A program made the position numbers and the translations under genes. 15,235 bases of DNA. Source: JACJYC01 sp964558465 (lineage in GTDB: Bacteria > Bacteroidota > Bacteroidia > Chitinophagales > Saprospiraceae). The notes below the pieces were generated by a model that ran no database searches, was not told where the DNA came from, and worked only from the letters and a program-made list of their open reading frames with translations. How positions within the stretch are numbered: the stretch's first letter is position 1; each line of letters starts with the position of its first letter. The DNA lies in contig CAZLEF010000119.1 in NCBI GenBank assembly GCA_964558465.1, forward strand, positions 1 to 15,235, written 5' to 3'. Shown here piece by piece: positions 7,717 through 14,092 of this stretch.

Positions 7717-7893
7717 TTGCCGGATTTTCATTCTGCAATGGCTGCGTTTGGGTAGGAACTATGAAAACCTGATAATGACGCAAAACTCAGGCCGTCGAAA
7801 CGAGCGCTGATGTGTAGCAAGGATCTGTGTAAATGTCTGGTGAATTTAAGTTAACGCAGAGGCTACGAATAAAGATACTTCCAATCGGTGACG

Positions 7894-7925
7894 CAAATTT
7901 ACTCATGTTTCAGCGATAACGCAAA
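7894..7925 (-). promoter_or_regulatory. Best-matching Bacteroidota promoter in the window, pointing left with no adjacent gene
   Basis: On the minus strand a TTTG -33 box (7925-7922) is followed by a spacer of exactly 20 bp and TAAATTTG (7901-7894), an ideal TAnnTTTG -7 box. Transcription would begin near 7887 and run left. The first gene in that direction starts only at 7373. This implies either a leader of about 510 nt for the antiterminator gene or a separate small RNA. A weak terminator-like site (GTTGC/GCAAC at 7659-7644 with a U-rich stretch after it on the minus strand) would end such an RNA near 7620. Confidence 0.5.
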
Positions 7926-8061
7926 TTTTTTTAATACTTTTTTTTAAAATCTGTTGGTTTAGCGGATTACTTGCAATCCCCGGTTGGATATACGGTGTTT
8001 TCCAGTAAAGGTTTCAATAAATATCATTTTTTTGCCCCCGGAAGATCCTGGTTCAAAGGCT

Positions 8062-8080
8062 TGTTAAACATGACTTAACA
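8062..8080. promoter_or_regulatory. 19-bp dyad, operator-like
   Basis: TGTTAA (8062-8067), 7-bp spacer, TTAACA (8075-8080): a perfect interrupted palindrome about 200 bp upstream of the atpB promoter. The shape fits a site for a dimeric transcription factor. Nothing in the window identifies the factor, and chance occurrence in AT-rich spacer DNA is possible. Confidence 0.3.
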
Positions 8081-8252
8081 TTATCCCGCCGACAACAAAC
8101 AAGCGGCATTTTTATTCCAGGGATCAACCTGTATTGCCAAACATTATTTGCACAAATGGCCTCCCTTTGCAATCCGGAAATTTTGTATAAGGCCGGGTTT
8201 CATCTAACTCCCTGTCTTTCAATCCATGCATCATAAAAAAATTTCAATCCGG

Positions 8253-8284
8253 TTTCTTTAAAAAGCTTAAAGTAGTTACCTTTG
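8253..8284 (+). promoter_or_regulatory. Candidate promoter of the atp operon
   Basis: TACCTTTG at 8277-8284 is an exact Bacteroidota -7 element. TTTC at 8253-8256, 20 bp before it, is one base off the TTTG -33 box. Transcription should begin near 8291, giving a leader of under 20 nt before the atpB GTG codon at 8308. This short leader supports the GTG as the true start. Confidence 0.65.
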
Positions 8285-8307
8285 CGCGGCCTTAAAAACA
8301 GGAAGAC

Positions 8308-9585
8308 GTGAATTTACGATACGCCTTTATCTTTACACTATCGCTCATCTTTGCAGCATTTACCTCGCAAGCCCAGGATCACGGCCATGAAAACGCCGCT
8401 TCCGGGGATGAGCATGGACATGCCAACGACAGTTGCTGCCCTGCGGAAGAGCACGACGCTGAGTACAATCCCGTTGAAACGGTCATGCATCATATCGCCG
8501 ATGCCAACGAATTCCATATCTGGAAGGACGTGCACCTGCCGCTTCCCTGTTTTTTATACGCTCCCGGCAAGGGTTGGTCCTTTTTCCTGTCTTCCAGATT
8601 TCACCACGGGCACAATGCGGTCGACGGATACGTGCTCAACCACGGCCGGGTCAACCGGATACAGGATGCGTCTTTCCCTGACGGCGAACAGCATATCGAA
8701 TGCATCTACCATCAGTCTGAAACCGTGACGGACGCGAAAGGCAAAAGCAAGGCCAAGGACGTCTACTACGTTTGCCATGAAGGAAAATCCTACAGGCTCG
8801 ACCCGCCCAGCACCCTCGACGGCGGCGTATTGGGTGGAGGCCTCACTTCCTTTTATGATTTTTCCATTACCAGGAACGTGTTTACCATGTTGCTGGCTGC
8901 GTTTTTGCTGATCTGGTTGTTCCTGACCGTCCGCAAAGGTTACCGCCGCAACGAGGGCAAAGCGCCTTCCGGCATCCAGTCGTTCATGGAACCTTTTTTC
9001 CTGTTCATACGCGATGAAGTAACCGTCCCCATGATCGGCGAAAAACACTACGAGCGTTTCCAGCCGTTCATCATGACCCTATTCTTTTTCATCCTGTTCT
9101 GCAACCTGATGGGGCTGATCCCCTTTTTCCCCGGCAGTTCCAACGTTACCGGCAACCTGGGCGTAACGCTGACCCTTGCGGTCTTTGCATTCATTGTTAC
9201 CAATATCAATGGTAAAAAAGATTACTGGCAGCATATTTTCTGGATGCCCGGCATCCCGGCCTGGGTCAAACTGATCCTGACCCCGATCGAGATCCTGGGT
9301 ATGTTCATCAAGCCTTTTTCCCTGATGATCCGTTTGTTTGCGAATATCTCCGCAGGCCATATCATCATTCTGAGCCTGATCGGCCTGATCTTCCTGTTCG
9401 GTAAAAACGGGGAAAGCATCGGCGGCGTATTTGCCGGCGGTATCGTCGGCGGCTTGTTCACTGCTTTTATGAACCTGATTGAAATGTTGGTGGCTTTTTT
9501 GCAGGCATTCATTTTTGCCATCCTGACCGCCAGCTATATCGGCGCCGCAGTGGAGGAACACCACCATGAGGAGGCGCACCATTGA
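8308..9585 (+). CDS. atpB: F1Fo ATP synthase subunit a, with long His-rich extracytoplasmic N-terminus
   Basis: Predicted 425-residue inner-membrane subunit forming the proton half-channels beside the c-ring. A signal-like segment (1-22, ending SQA) is followed by a His-, Asp- and Glu-rich stretch with adjacent Cys43 and Cys44, then a soluble region with the MHHIADANEFHIW block (60-72) seen in Bacteroidota a subunits. Membrane helices begin near 189. The essential arginine is Arg342 in PFSLMIRLFANISAGH, and the final helix has LQAFIFAILTASYIG. The C-terminus ends in a second His/Glu-rich tail. At 425 residues it is far longer than the E. coli subunit (about 270). The start is GTG with AGGAAG just upstream; the next in-frame ATG (residue 60) would lose the signal peptide. 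It is the first gene of the atp cluster. Confidence 0.97.
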   Translation: MNLRYAFIFTLSLIFAAFTSQAQDHGHENAASGDEHGHANDSCCPAEEHDAEYNPVETVMHHIADANEFHIWKDVHLPLPCFLYAPGKGWSFFLSSRFHHGHNAVDGYVLNHGRVNRIQDASFPDGEQHIECIYHQSETVTDAKGKSKAKDVYYVCHEGKSYRLDPPSTLDGGVLGGGLTSFYDFSITRNVFTMLLAAFLLIWLFLTVRKGYRRNEGKAPSGIQSFMEPFFLFIRDEVTVPMIGEKHYERFQPFIMTLFFFILFCNLMGLIPFFPGSSNVTGNLGVTLTLAVFAFIVTNINGKKDYWQHIFWMPGIPAWVKLILTPIEILGMFIKPFSLMIRLFANISAGHIIILSLIGLIFLFGKNGESIGGVFAGGIVGGLFTAFMNLIEMLVAFLQAFIFAILTASYIGAAVEEHHHEEAHH

Positions 9586-9590
9586 TTTTG

Positions 9591-9720
9591 GTTTATGATG
9601 GTTTATTATCGTTCATGATGGTTAACGATCATAAACAACCCCAAACAACCCCAAACAACCCCAAACAACCATAAACAACCCCAAACAACCATAAACAACT
9701 ACAAACAACCACAAACAATT
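9591..9720 (+). repeat. Thirteen-unit array of 10-bp repeats between atpB and atpE
   Basis: The stretch reads in strict 10-bp register. Four decamers of the GTTTATGATG type (9591-9630) are followed by nine of the ATAAACAACC or CCAAACAACC type (9631-9720). The first set is roughly the reverse complement of the second: GTTTATGAT (9591-9599) pairs exactly with ATCATAAAC (9628-9636). The right arm has almost no G or T, so the RNA would be unstructured and A/C-rich right up to the atpE start. The array ends 22 bp before the atpE ATG. Confidence 0.9.
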
Positions 9721-9742
9721 TTTAACCATAAATTCATCGAAA

Positions 9743-9940
9743 ATGGGTGCTATTGGAGCAGGAATCGCAGCATTGGGCGCAGGCCTCGGAGTAGGTTTGA
9801 TCGGTAGCCGTGCAATGGAAGCCATTGCCCGCCAGCCGGAAGCCGTAGGCCTTATCCGCAACAACATGATCCTGACCGCCGCTCTCGTAGAGGGCGCCGC
9901 GCTGTTCGGCATCGTAGTTGGTTTGTTGCAGGGCGCATAA
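9743..9940 (+). CDS. atpE: F1Fo ATP synthase subunit c
   Basis: Predicted 65-residue two-helix proteolipid; several copies form the rotor ring in the inner membrane. Helix 1 is glycine-rich (GAGIAALGAGLGVGLIG, 5-21), the polar loop carries the conserved RQP (30-32), and helix 2 carries the ion-binding carboxylate Glu50 in AALVEGAALF. No Na+-type signature (Gln in helix 1 with Glu-Ser/Thr in helix 2) is seen, so proton coupling is likely. It is short for the family (usually 65-90) because it starts almost directly in helix 1. No upstream in-frame start is available, since the sequence before it is the 10-bp repeat array. No Shine-Dalgarno sequence is visible. It lies 157 bp after atpB and 91 bp before atpF. 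Confidence 0.96.
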   Translation: MGAIGAGIAALGAGLGVGLIGSRAMEAIARQPEAVGLIRNNMILTAALVEGAALFGIVVGLLQGA

Positions 9941-9955
9941 TTTGCTGCCAAAAAC

Positions 9956-9996
9956 AAAACCGGGGGCGCTGCGGTTGGCATCCGTTCCCGGTTTTT
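9956..9996 (+). terminator. Terminator-like hairpin directly after atpE
   Basis: AAAACCGGG (9956-9964) pairs exactly with CCCGGTTTT (9987-9995), a 9-bp stem with a 22-nt loop, and the 3' arm runs into five Ts (9992-9996). It begins 16 bp after the atpE stop codon and ends 36 bp before atpF. A partial terminator or 3'-end stabiliser here would raise atpE message over that of the genes downstream. Confidence 0.6.
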
Positions 9997-10031
9997 CAAA
10001 ATGTTTTGGTTCACAAGAACAATATAAAAAT

Positions 10032-10544
10032 ATGTTTTTCCTGATCGATTTCAACGTCATCAAACCCGATCCGGGCCTTATTTTCTGGACGGCTATCATC
10101 TTCCTCCTGGTTTGGGGTTTTCTCGGCAAGGCCGCGTTCAAACCCATCCAGAACGCTTTGAAAAAACGCGAAGAGGATATCCAGACCGCCCTGGATGAAG
10201 CCAAACGCGCCCGGGAGGAAATCTCCGGCCTGAAGGCCGACAATGAAAAATTGCTGGCTCAGGCCCGTGAAGAGCGTTCCAATATCCTCCGCGAGGCCAA
10301 GGAAGCCAGGGAAGCCATCATCAAGGAGGCCCGGGACAAGGCCAAGGAAGAAGCCCATAAGATCGTAGCCAACGCCGCAGTCGAAATCGAAAACCAGCGC
10401 ATGGCTGCCGTTACCGACCTGAAAAACCAGGCCGGCCTGATGGCGCTCGAAATTGCGGAAAAACTGATCCGCAAGGAACTGGCCGGCGACAAAGCCAACG
10501 AACTGTTTGTCAAAACGCTCGTCAGCGAAATGAAACTGAACTAA
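10032..10544 (+). CDS. atpF: F1Fo ATP synthase subunit b
   Basis: Predicted 170-residue peripheral stalk subunit. One membrane helix lies near the N-terminus (about 14-32), followed by a long charged amphipathic helix rich in Ala, Glu, Lys and Arg (40-150) that forms the right-handed coiled coil of the stator, and a C-terminal part (MALEIAEKLIRKEL) that contacts the delta subunit. Length is close to the usual 155-175. The ATG at 10032 is chosen because it begins just before the membrane helix; an in-frame ATG at 9918 would overlap atpE and add 38 residues of non-family sequence that read through the terminator-like hairpin. It is followed by atpH after 70 bp. Confidence 0.96.
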   Translation: MFFLIDFNVIKPDPGLIFWTAIIFLLVWGFLGKAAFKPIQNALKKREEDIQTALDEAKRAREEISGLKADNEKLLAQAREERSNILREAKEAREAIIKEARDKAKEEAHKIVANAAVEIENQRMAAVTDLKNQAGLMALEIAEKLIRKELAGDKANELFVKTLVSEMKLN

Positions 10545-10614
10545 TTTTTTAATGCGCCGGCCGGCTGCCTTCCATTTCACCGGAAGCCGCCTGCAAACGC
10601 ATAAACCAAGGTCC

Positions 10615-11187
10615 ATGTCGGTACAAAGAATTACTTCCCGCTACGCCAAGTCGCTCATCGACCTGGCCATCGACCAAAACAAGCTCGACCGGGTTTTCGA
10701 GGATGTCAAGTCGTTCCAGGCAGCGGCCAAAGTGCGGGATTTTTACGTCTTGTTAAAAAGCCCTGTGGTGCACGCTGCCAAAAAAAATGACATCATCGAA
10801 AAGATTTTCGGCAGCCGGTTTGACATTCTGACGTTGGCGTTCCTGCGCATCCTGGTCAATAAAGGCCGGGAAGGTTATCTGCCGGAAATTGCCACAGAAT
10901 TTATCCATCAGTACAAAAAGCTGAAGCATATTTCTACCGTCAAACTGGTCACCGCAACCAGCGTAAATGACGAGGTAATCGGCCTGATCCAGGCTGAACT
11001 TGAAAAAAGCCCGGCCACCGACGCCAAAGTGGAGATCGCCGCCTCTGTAAACCCTGCCCTGATCGGGGGGTTTACCGTTGAATTCGAAGACAAGATCTAC
11101 GACGCCAGTATCGCCAGCAAACTGGAAAAGCTGCGCAAGGATTACGCCTCGCGCAATCTGTATATTTCGCAAGTGTTGAAAAAATAA
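10615..11187 (+). CDS. atpH: F1Fo ATP synthase subunit delta
   Basis: Predicted 190-residue cytoplasmic stalk subunit linking the b dimer to the top of the alpha-beta hexamer (OSCP homologue). The N-terminal helical domain starts SRYAKSLIDLA, and the C-terminal domain has the family signature ALIGGFTVEFEDKIYDASI near residues 150-168 followed by a helix of the SKLEKLRK type. Start at 10615 fits the family length; an in-frame ATG at 10552 would add 21 residues of unrelated sequence right after atpF. The stop codon is partly inside a small hairpin (11187-11203). It lies 56 bp before atpA. Confidence 0.95.
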   Translation: MSVQRITSRYAKSLIDLAIDQNKLDRVFEDVKSFQAAAKVRDFYVLLKSPVVHAAKKNDIIEKIFGSRFDILTLAFLRILVNKGREGYLPEIATEFIHQYKKLKHISTVKLVTATSVNDEVIGLIQAELEKSPATDAKVEIAASVNPALIGGFTVEFEDKIYDASIASKLEKLRKDYASRNLYISQVLKK

Positions 11188-11203
11188 AAGCCCGGACGGC
11201 TTT
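11187..11203 (+). other. Small hairpin between atpH and atpA
   Basis: AAAGCC (11187-11192) and GGCTTT (11198-11203) form a 6-bp stem with a 5-nt loop, beginning at the last base of the atpH stop codon. No T-run follows (CCTATAG). It is probably too weak to terminate transcription, and its significance is uncertain. Confidence 0.35.
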
Positions 11204-11243
11204 CCTATAGTTTAATTTTGATCATTGAAAATATTTATCAGAT

Positions 11244-12848
11244 ATGGTTGATGTAAGACCTGATGAAATATCCGCGATACTGAAACAACAGTTATCCGGT
11301 TTCACCAGCGCCACCGAGTTGGAAGAATACGGCACGGTATTGCAGGTGGGCGACGGTATCGCCCGGATTTATGGCCTGAATAAAGTGCAGGCCGGCGAAT
11401 TGGTTGAATTTGAAACCGGCATTCAGGCCATCGTGCTGAACCTCGAAGAGGACAACGTCGGGGTGGTTTTGATGGGCGCAAGCGACAATATCCGGGAAGG
11501 ATCGCGTGTTCACCGCACCAACCGCATTGCCTCTATCCAGGTTGGCGAAGGTTTTGTCGGCCGGGTCGTTAACCCGCTGGGTCAACCCATCGACGGCAAA
11601 GGCGAGATCACCGGCGACCGGTTCGAGATGCCCCTGGAGCGCAAAGCCCCCGGCGTTATCTTCCGGCAACCGGTAAACGAGCCGCTCCAGACCGGCATCA
11701 AGGCCATCGACGCCATGATCCCCATCGGCCGCGGCCAACGGGAACTGATCATCGGCGACCGGCAGACCGGTAAAACGGCGATCGCTATTGATACGATCAT
11801 CAACCAGCGCGAATTTTACGACCGCGGCGAACCCGTGTACTGCATTTACGTGGCTTGCGGCCAGAAAGCTTCCACGGTAGCCAACGTAGCCAAAACCCTG
11901 GAAGACAACGGCGCAATGGCTTATTCGGTCATTGTATCCGCTTCCGCTTCCGACCCGGCGCCCCTGCAGTTCTTCGCGCCCTTCGCAGGCGCCTGCATCG
12001 GCGAATACTTCCGCGATACCGGCCGTCCGGCATTGATCATCTACGACGACTTGTCGAAACAAGCCGTTGCTTACCGCGAAGTGTCCCTGCTGCTGCGCCG
12101 CCCTCCCGGCCGTGAGGCTTACCCGGGCGACGTATTTTACCTGCACTCCCGCTTGCTGGAACGCGCCGCCAAGATCATCGGCAACGACCAGATCGCCCGC
12201 AACATGAACGACCTTCCGGATACCCTCCGGAACGCACGGGATGCCAAGGGAGAACCCATTGTAAAAGGCGGCGGCTCTCTGACCGCCCTGCCTATCATCG
12301 AAACCCAGGCCGGCGACGTTTCCGCTTATATCCCCACCAACGTGATCTCCATCACCGACGGCCAGATATTCCTGGAATCGAACCTGTTCAACGCCGGTAT
12401 CCGCCCCGCCATCAACGTGGGCATATCGGTCAGCCGGGTAGGTGGTAACGCCCAGATCAAATCCATGAAAAAAGTGGCCGGTACCCTGAAACTCGATCAG
12501 GCCCAATACCGCGAACTGGAAGCCTTCTCCAAATTCGGTTCCGACCTCGACCCGGCTACAATGGCCGTCCTGGAAAAAGGTAAACGCAACGTGGAAGTGC
12601 TTAAACAGCCGCAATACGGCCCCGTTTCCGTAGAAAAACAGGTTGCTATCATCTATCTCGGCACCAAAGGCTTGTTGCGCGACGTGCCGGTTGATAAAGT
12701 GAAAGAGTTTGAAGAAATTTTCCTGACTTCCATGGAAACACGCCTGCCGGAAATATTGAAAGAATTCAAGTCCGGCAAACTGGAAGATGCTTCGCTCAAA
12801 AAAGTTGAAGCGCTGGCCGCTGAATTAGCCGTTCAATTCAAGAAATAA
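11244..12848 (+). CDS. atpA: F1Fo ATP synthase subunit alpha
   Basis: Predicted 534-residue subunit; three copies alternate with beta in the catalytic head and carry the non-catalytic nucleotide sites. A beta-barrel N-terminal domain (about 25-95) is followed by the nucleotide-binding domain with P-loop GDRQTGKT (171-178), then ALIIYDDLSKQAVAYRE and the PPGREAYPGDVFYLHSRLLER segment, and the alpha-type arginine finger Arg398 in SVSRVGG. A helical C-terminal domain completes it. It is slightly longer than the usual 500-515 residues but complete. The start at 11244 (MVDVRPDEISAILKQQ) matches the family N-terminus. It is followed by a perfect hairpin and then atpG, 60 bp on. Confidence 0.98.
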   Translation: MVDVRPDEISAILKQQLSGFTSATELEEYGTVLQVGDGIARIYGLNKVQAGELVEFETGIQAIVLNLEEDNVGVVLMGASDNIREGSRVHRTNRIASIQVGEGFVGRVVNPLGQPIDGKGEITGDRFEMPLERKAPGVIFRQPVNEPLQTGIKAIDAMIPIGRGQRELIIGDRQTGKTAIAIDTIINQREFYDRGEPVYCIYVACGQKASTVANVAKTLEDNGAMAYSVIVSASASDPAPLQFFAPFAGACIGEYFRDTGRPALIIYDDLSKQAVAYREVSLLLRRPPGREAYPGDVFYLHSRLLERAAKIIGNDQIARNMNDLPDTLRNARDAKGEPIVKGGGSLTALPIIETQAGDVSAYIPTNVISITDGQIFLESNLFNAGIRPAINVGISVSRVGGNAQIKSMKKVAGTLKLDQAQYRELEAFSKFGSDLDPATMAVLEKGKRNVEVLKQPQYGPVSVEKQVAIIYLGTKGLLRDVPVDKVKEFEEIFLTSMETRLPEILKEFKSGKLEDASLKKVEALAAELAVQFKK

Positions 12849-12857
12849 AATCCGGAC

Positions 12858-12887
12858 GCCGGAGAAAAGCAGATCCTTTTCTCCGGC
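12858..12887 (+). other. Perfect 12-bp hairpin between atpA and atpG
   Basis: GCCGGAGAAAAG (12858-12869), 6-nt loop, CTTTTCTCCGGC (12876-12887): a stem with no mismatch, starting 10 bp after the atpA stop and ending 21 bp before the atpG ATG. It is followed by CTTCCGCC rather than Ts, so an intrinsic terminator is unlikely. Roles in RNase processing, message stability or hiding the atpG start region are possible. Confidence 0.6.
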
Positions 12888-12908
12888 CTTCCGCCAAGTA
12901 TTCATACC

Positions 12909-13802
12909 ATGGCTGCTAACTTAAAAGAAGTACGCGAACGGATCAGGTCGGTCCAGAATACGCAGCAGATCACCAAAGCGATGAAAATGGTGTCGGCTTC
13001 AAAATTGCGCAGGGGCCAGCAGGCCATCCAGCGCATGAGGCCCTACGCCGAAAAGCTCAACTCGATGCTGCGGAATATCCTCTCCAACCTGGAAGGAAAC
13101 GCTGATACCGTATACAACCAGGAACGCCCCGTGCACCGGGCCTGCATCGTGGTGATCACCTCCAATCGCGGTCTATGCGGCGCGTTCAATACCAACGTGA
13201 TCAAAGCGACCCTTACCCTGATCGAAGAAAAATATGCAGGCGTCCGGAAAAAAGGCGGACTGACTATGGTATTCGTCGGTAAAAAGGGGTTCGATTTCTT
13301 TCGGAAACGCTACCGGGACATTAACATTGTGGACGATTACCTCGACCTGTCCAACAACCTTGCTTTCGACCATGTTGCAGAAGTAGCGGCCAAAATCATG
13401 GATGCTTTTGAACACGGCCAGTTTGATGTAGTGGAGGTGGCTTACGGCCGGTTTAAAAACGCTGCCATGCAATTCCCGACCGTCGAGCAATTCCTGCCGG
13501 TGGCTAAAATAAAAACCGAAGGCAGCGACAAAAAACGCGCCGACTATATTTTCGAACCCGAACAGGAAAGCCTCCTGCAATACCTGGTGCCCAGCATTTT
13601 GAAAACGCAGTTCCTCAAATTCCTGCTCGAAACCAACGCCTCCGAACACGGCGCGCGGATGACGGCTATGGACAAAGCCACCGAAAACGCAGAGGAAATG
13701 CTGAAAAGCCTCAAGATCACTTACAACAAGGCGCGCCAGGAATCCATCACCAAGGAGATCCTGGAGATCGTGGGCGGCGCGGCAGCTTTGGAGAGTGAGT
13801 AG
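12909..13802 (+). CDS. atpG: F1Fo ATP synthase subunit gamma
   Basis: Predicted 297-residue rotor shaft subunit. The N-terminal helix carries the family block SVQNTQQITKAMKMVSASKL (about 14-33). The central Rossmann-like part begins ACIVVITSNRGLCGAFNTN, and the C-terminal helix contains the diagnostic GARMTAMDKATENAEEM followed by YNKARQESITKEILEIVGGA. Length is typical (285-295). It is the last atp gene here: what follows is a repeat element and trhO, so beta (atpD) and epsilon (atpC) must be encoded elsewhere, as in several Bacteroidota. No clear intrinsic terminator follows; the inverted ends of the repeat element may serve. Confidence 0.97.
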   Translation: MAANLKEVRERIRSVQNTQQITKAMKMVSASKLRRGQQAIQRMRPYAEKLNSMLRNILSNLEGNADTVYNQERPVHRACIVVITSNRGLCGAFNTNVIKATLTLIEEKYAGVRKKGGLTMVFVGKKGFDFFRKRYRDINIVDDYLDLSNNLAFDHVAEVAAKIMDAFEHGQFDVVEVAYGRFKNAAMQFPTVEQFLPVAKIKTEGSDKKRADYIFEPEQESLLQYLVPSILKTQFLKFLLETNASEHGARMTAMDKATENAEEMLKSLKITYNKARQESITKEILEIVGGAAALESE

Positions 13803-13805
13803 GAA

Positions 13806-13960
13806 CACAGATTTTCGCTGATTTCAGGATTCCCCAGATTTTGTTTGGTTTTCATCTGCGGAACGAGAGATCGATTAGGGGTTGCGCATGTTCGGGGACA
13901 GATTTCCCGGATTTTGTTTCGTTTTCATCTGCGGAACCCTTCAATCTGCGAAAATCTGTG
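13806..13960. repeat. 155-bp repeat element with 13-bp inverted ends and internal direct repeats
   Basis: CACAGATTTTCGC (13806-13818) is the exact reverse complement of GCGAAAATCTGTG (13948-13960). Between them lie two 28-bp direct copies with one mismatch (13837-13864 and 13910-13937, both ending TTTTCATCTGCGGAAC). The word ATCTGCG recurs (13854, 13927, 13944, 13964). No open frame and no clear target-site duplication are seen. It looks like a dispersed intergenic repeat or a miniature element of unknown kind. Confidence 0.7.
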
Positions 13961-14012
13961 GCCATCTGCGATCCCGCCTTTGATAGTATTCCCAAGTTCT
14001 ATCAACTTTCCG

Positions 14013-14020
14013 TATTTTTG
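14013..14020 (+). promoter_or_regulatory. Candidate promoter -7 element for trhO
   Basis: TATTTTTG exactly matches TAnnTTTG. It lies 72 bp before the preferred trhO start at 14093. No convincing -33 box is found at 19-21 bp upstream. It indicates that trhO is transcribed apart from the atp operon. Confidence 0.45.
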
Positions 14021-14092
14021 CCCAATTAATCCGACCGCACGAAGCAAGGCCTCCTGATTGTGGGGGCATTGCTGCCGGAAATATGTTCTGCA

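Larger units (their letters stand above)
7374..8307. other. Long divergent intergenic region, no gene recognised
   Basis: About 930 bp separate the leftward polysaccharide genes from the rightward atp genes. No reading frame here looks like a gene and I recognise no tRNA, 6S, tmRNA, RNase P or riboswitch. It holds three promoter candidates, a 14-bp palindrome, a 19-bp dyad, and two direct copies of ACGCAAATTT (7891-7900 and 7919-7928). Parts are AT-rich with long T-runs (7924-7930, 7939-7946, 8027-8033). It may hold a small RNA on the minus strand (see the promoter at 7894-7925), but this is not established. Confidence 0.6.

Noticed and set aside
7615..7890. A known structural RNA (6S, tmRNA, SRP or RNase P)
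   Set aside because: I looked for the hallmark sequences and end-to-end pairing of these RNAs and did not find them, so no family is claimed.
9622..10014. Minus-strand frame of 130 codons including a Val/Gly/Leu-rich repeat
   Set aside because: The repeat period is 10 bp, not a multiple of 3, so the pseudo-repeat peptide is an accident of reading the spacer array; the rest is antisense to atpE.
9918..10031. Upstream start adding 38 residues to the b subunit
   Set aside because: It would overlap atpE and translate through the terminator-like hairpin; the added residues do not resemble subunit b.
11292..12614. A 440-codon open frame on the minus strand across atpA
   Set aside because: It is antisense to a fully conserved gene, its translation resembles no family, and such frames arise from the GC-rich codon use of the sense gene.
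13841..14057. Two short overlapping plus-strand frames of 62 and 70 codons in the atpG-trhO spacer
   Set aside because: They lie mostly in the repeat element, in two frames at once, with repeated peptide text caused by the direct repeats and no family resemblance.
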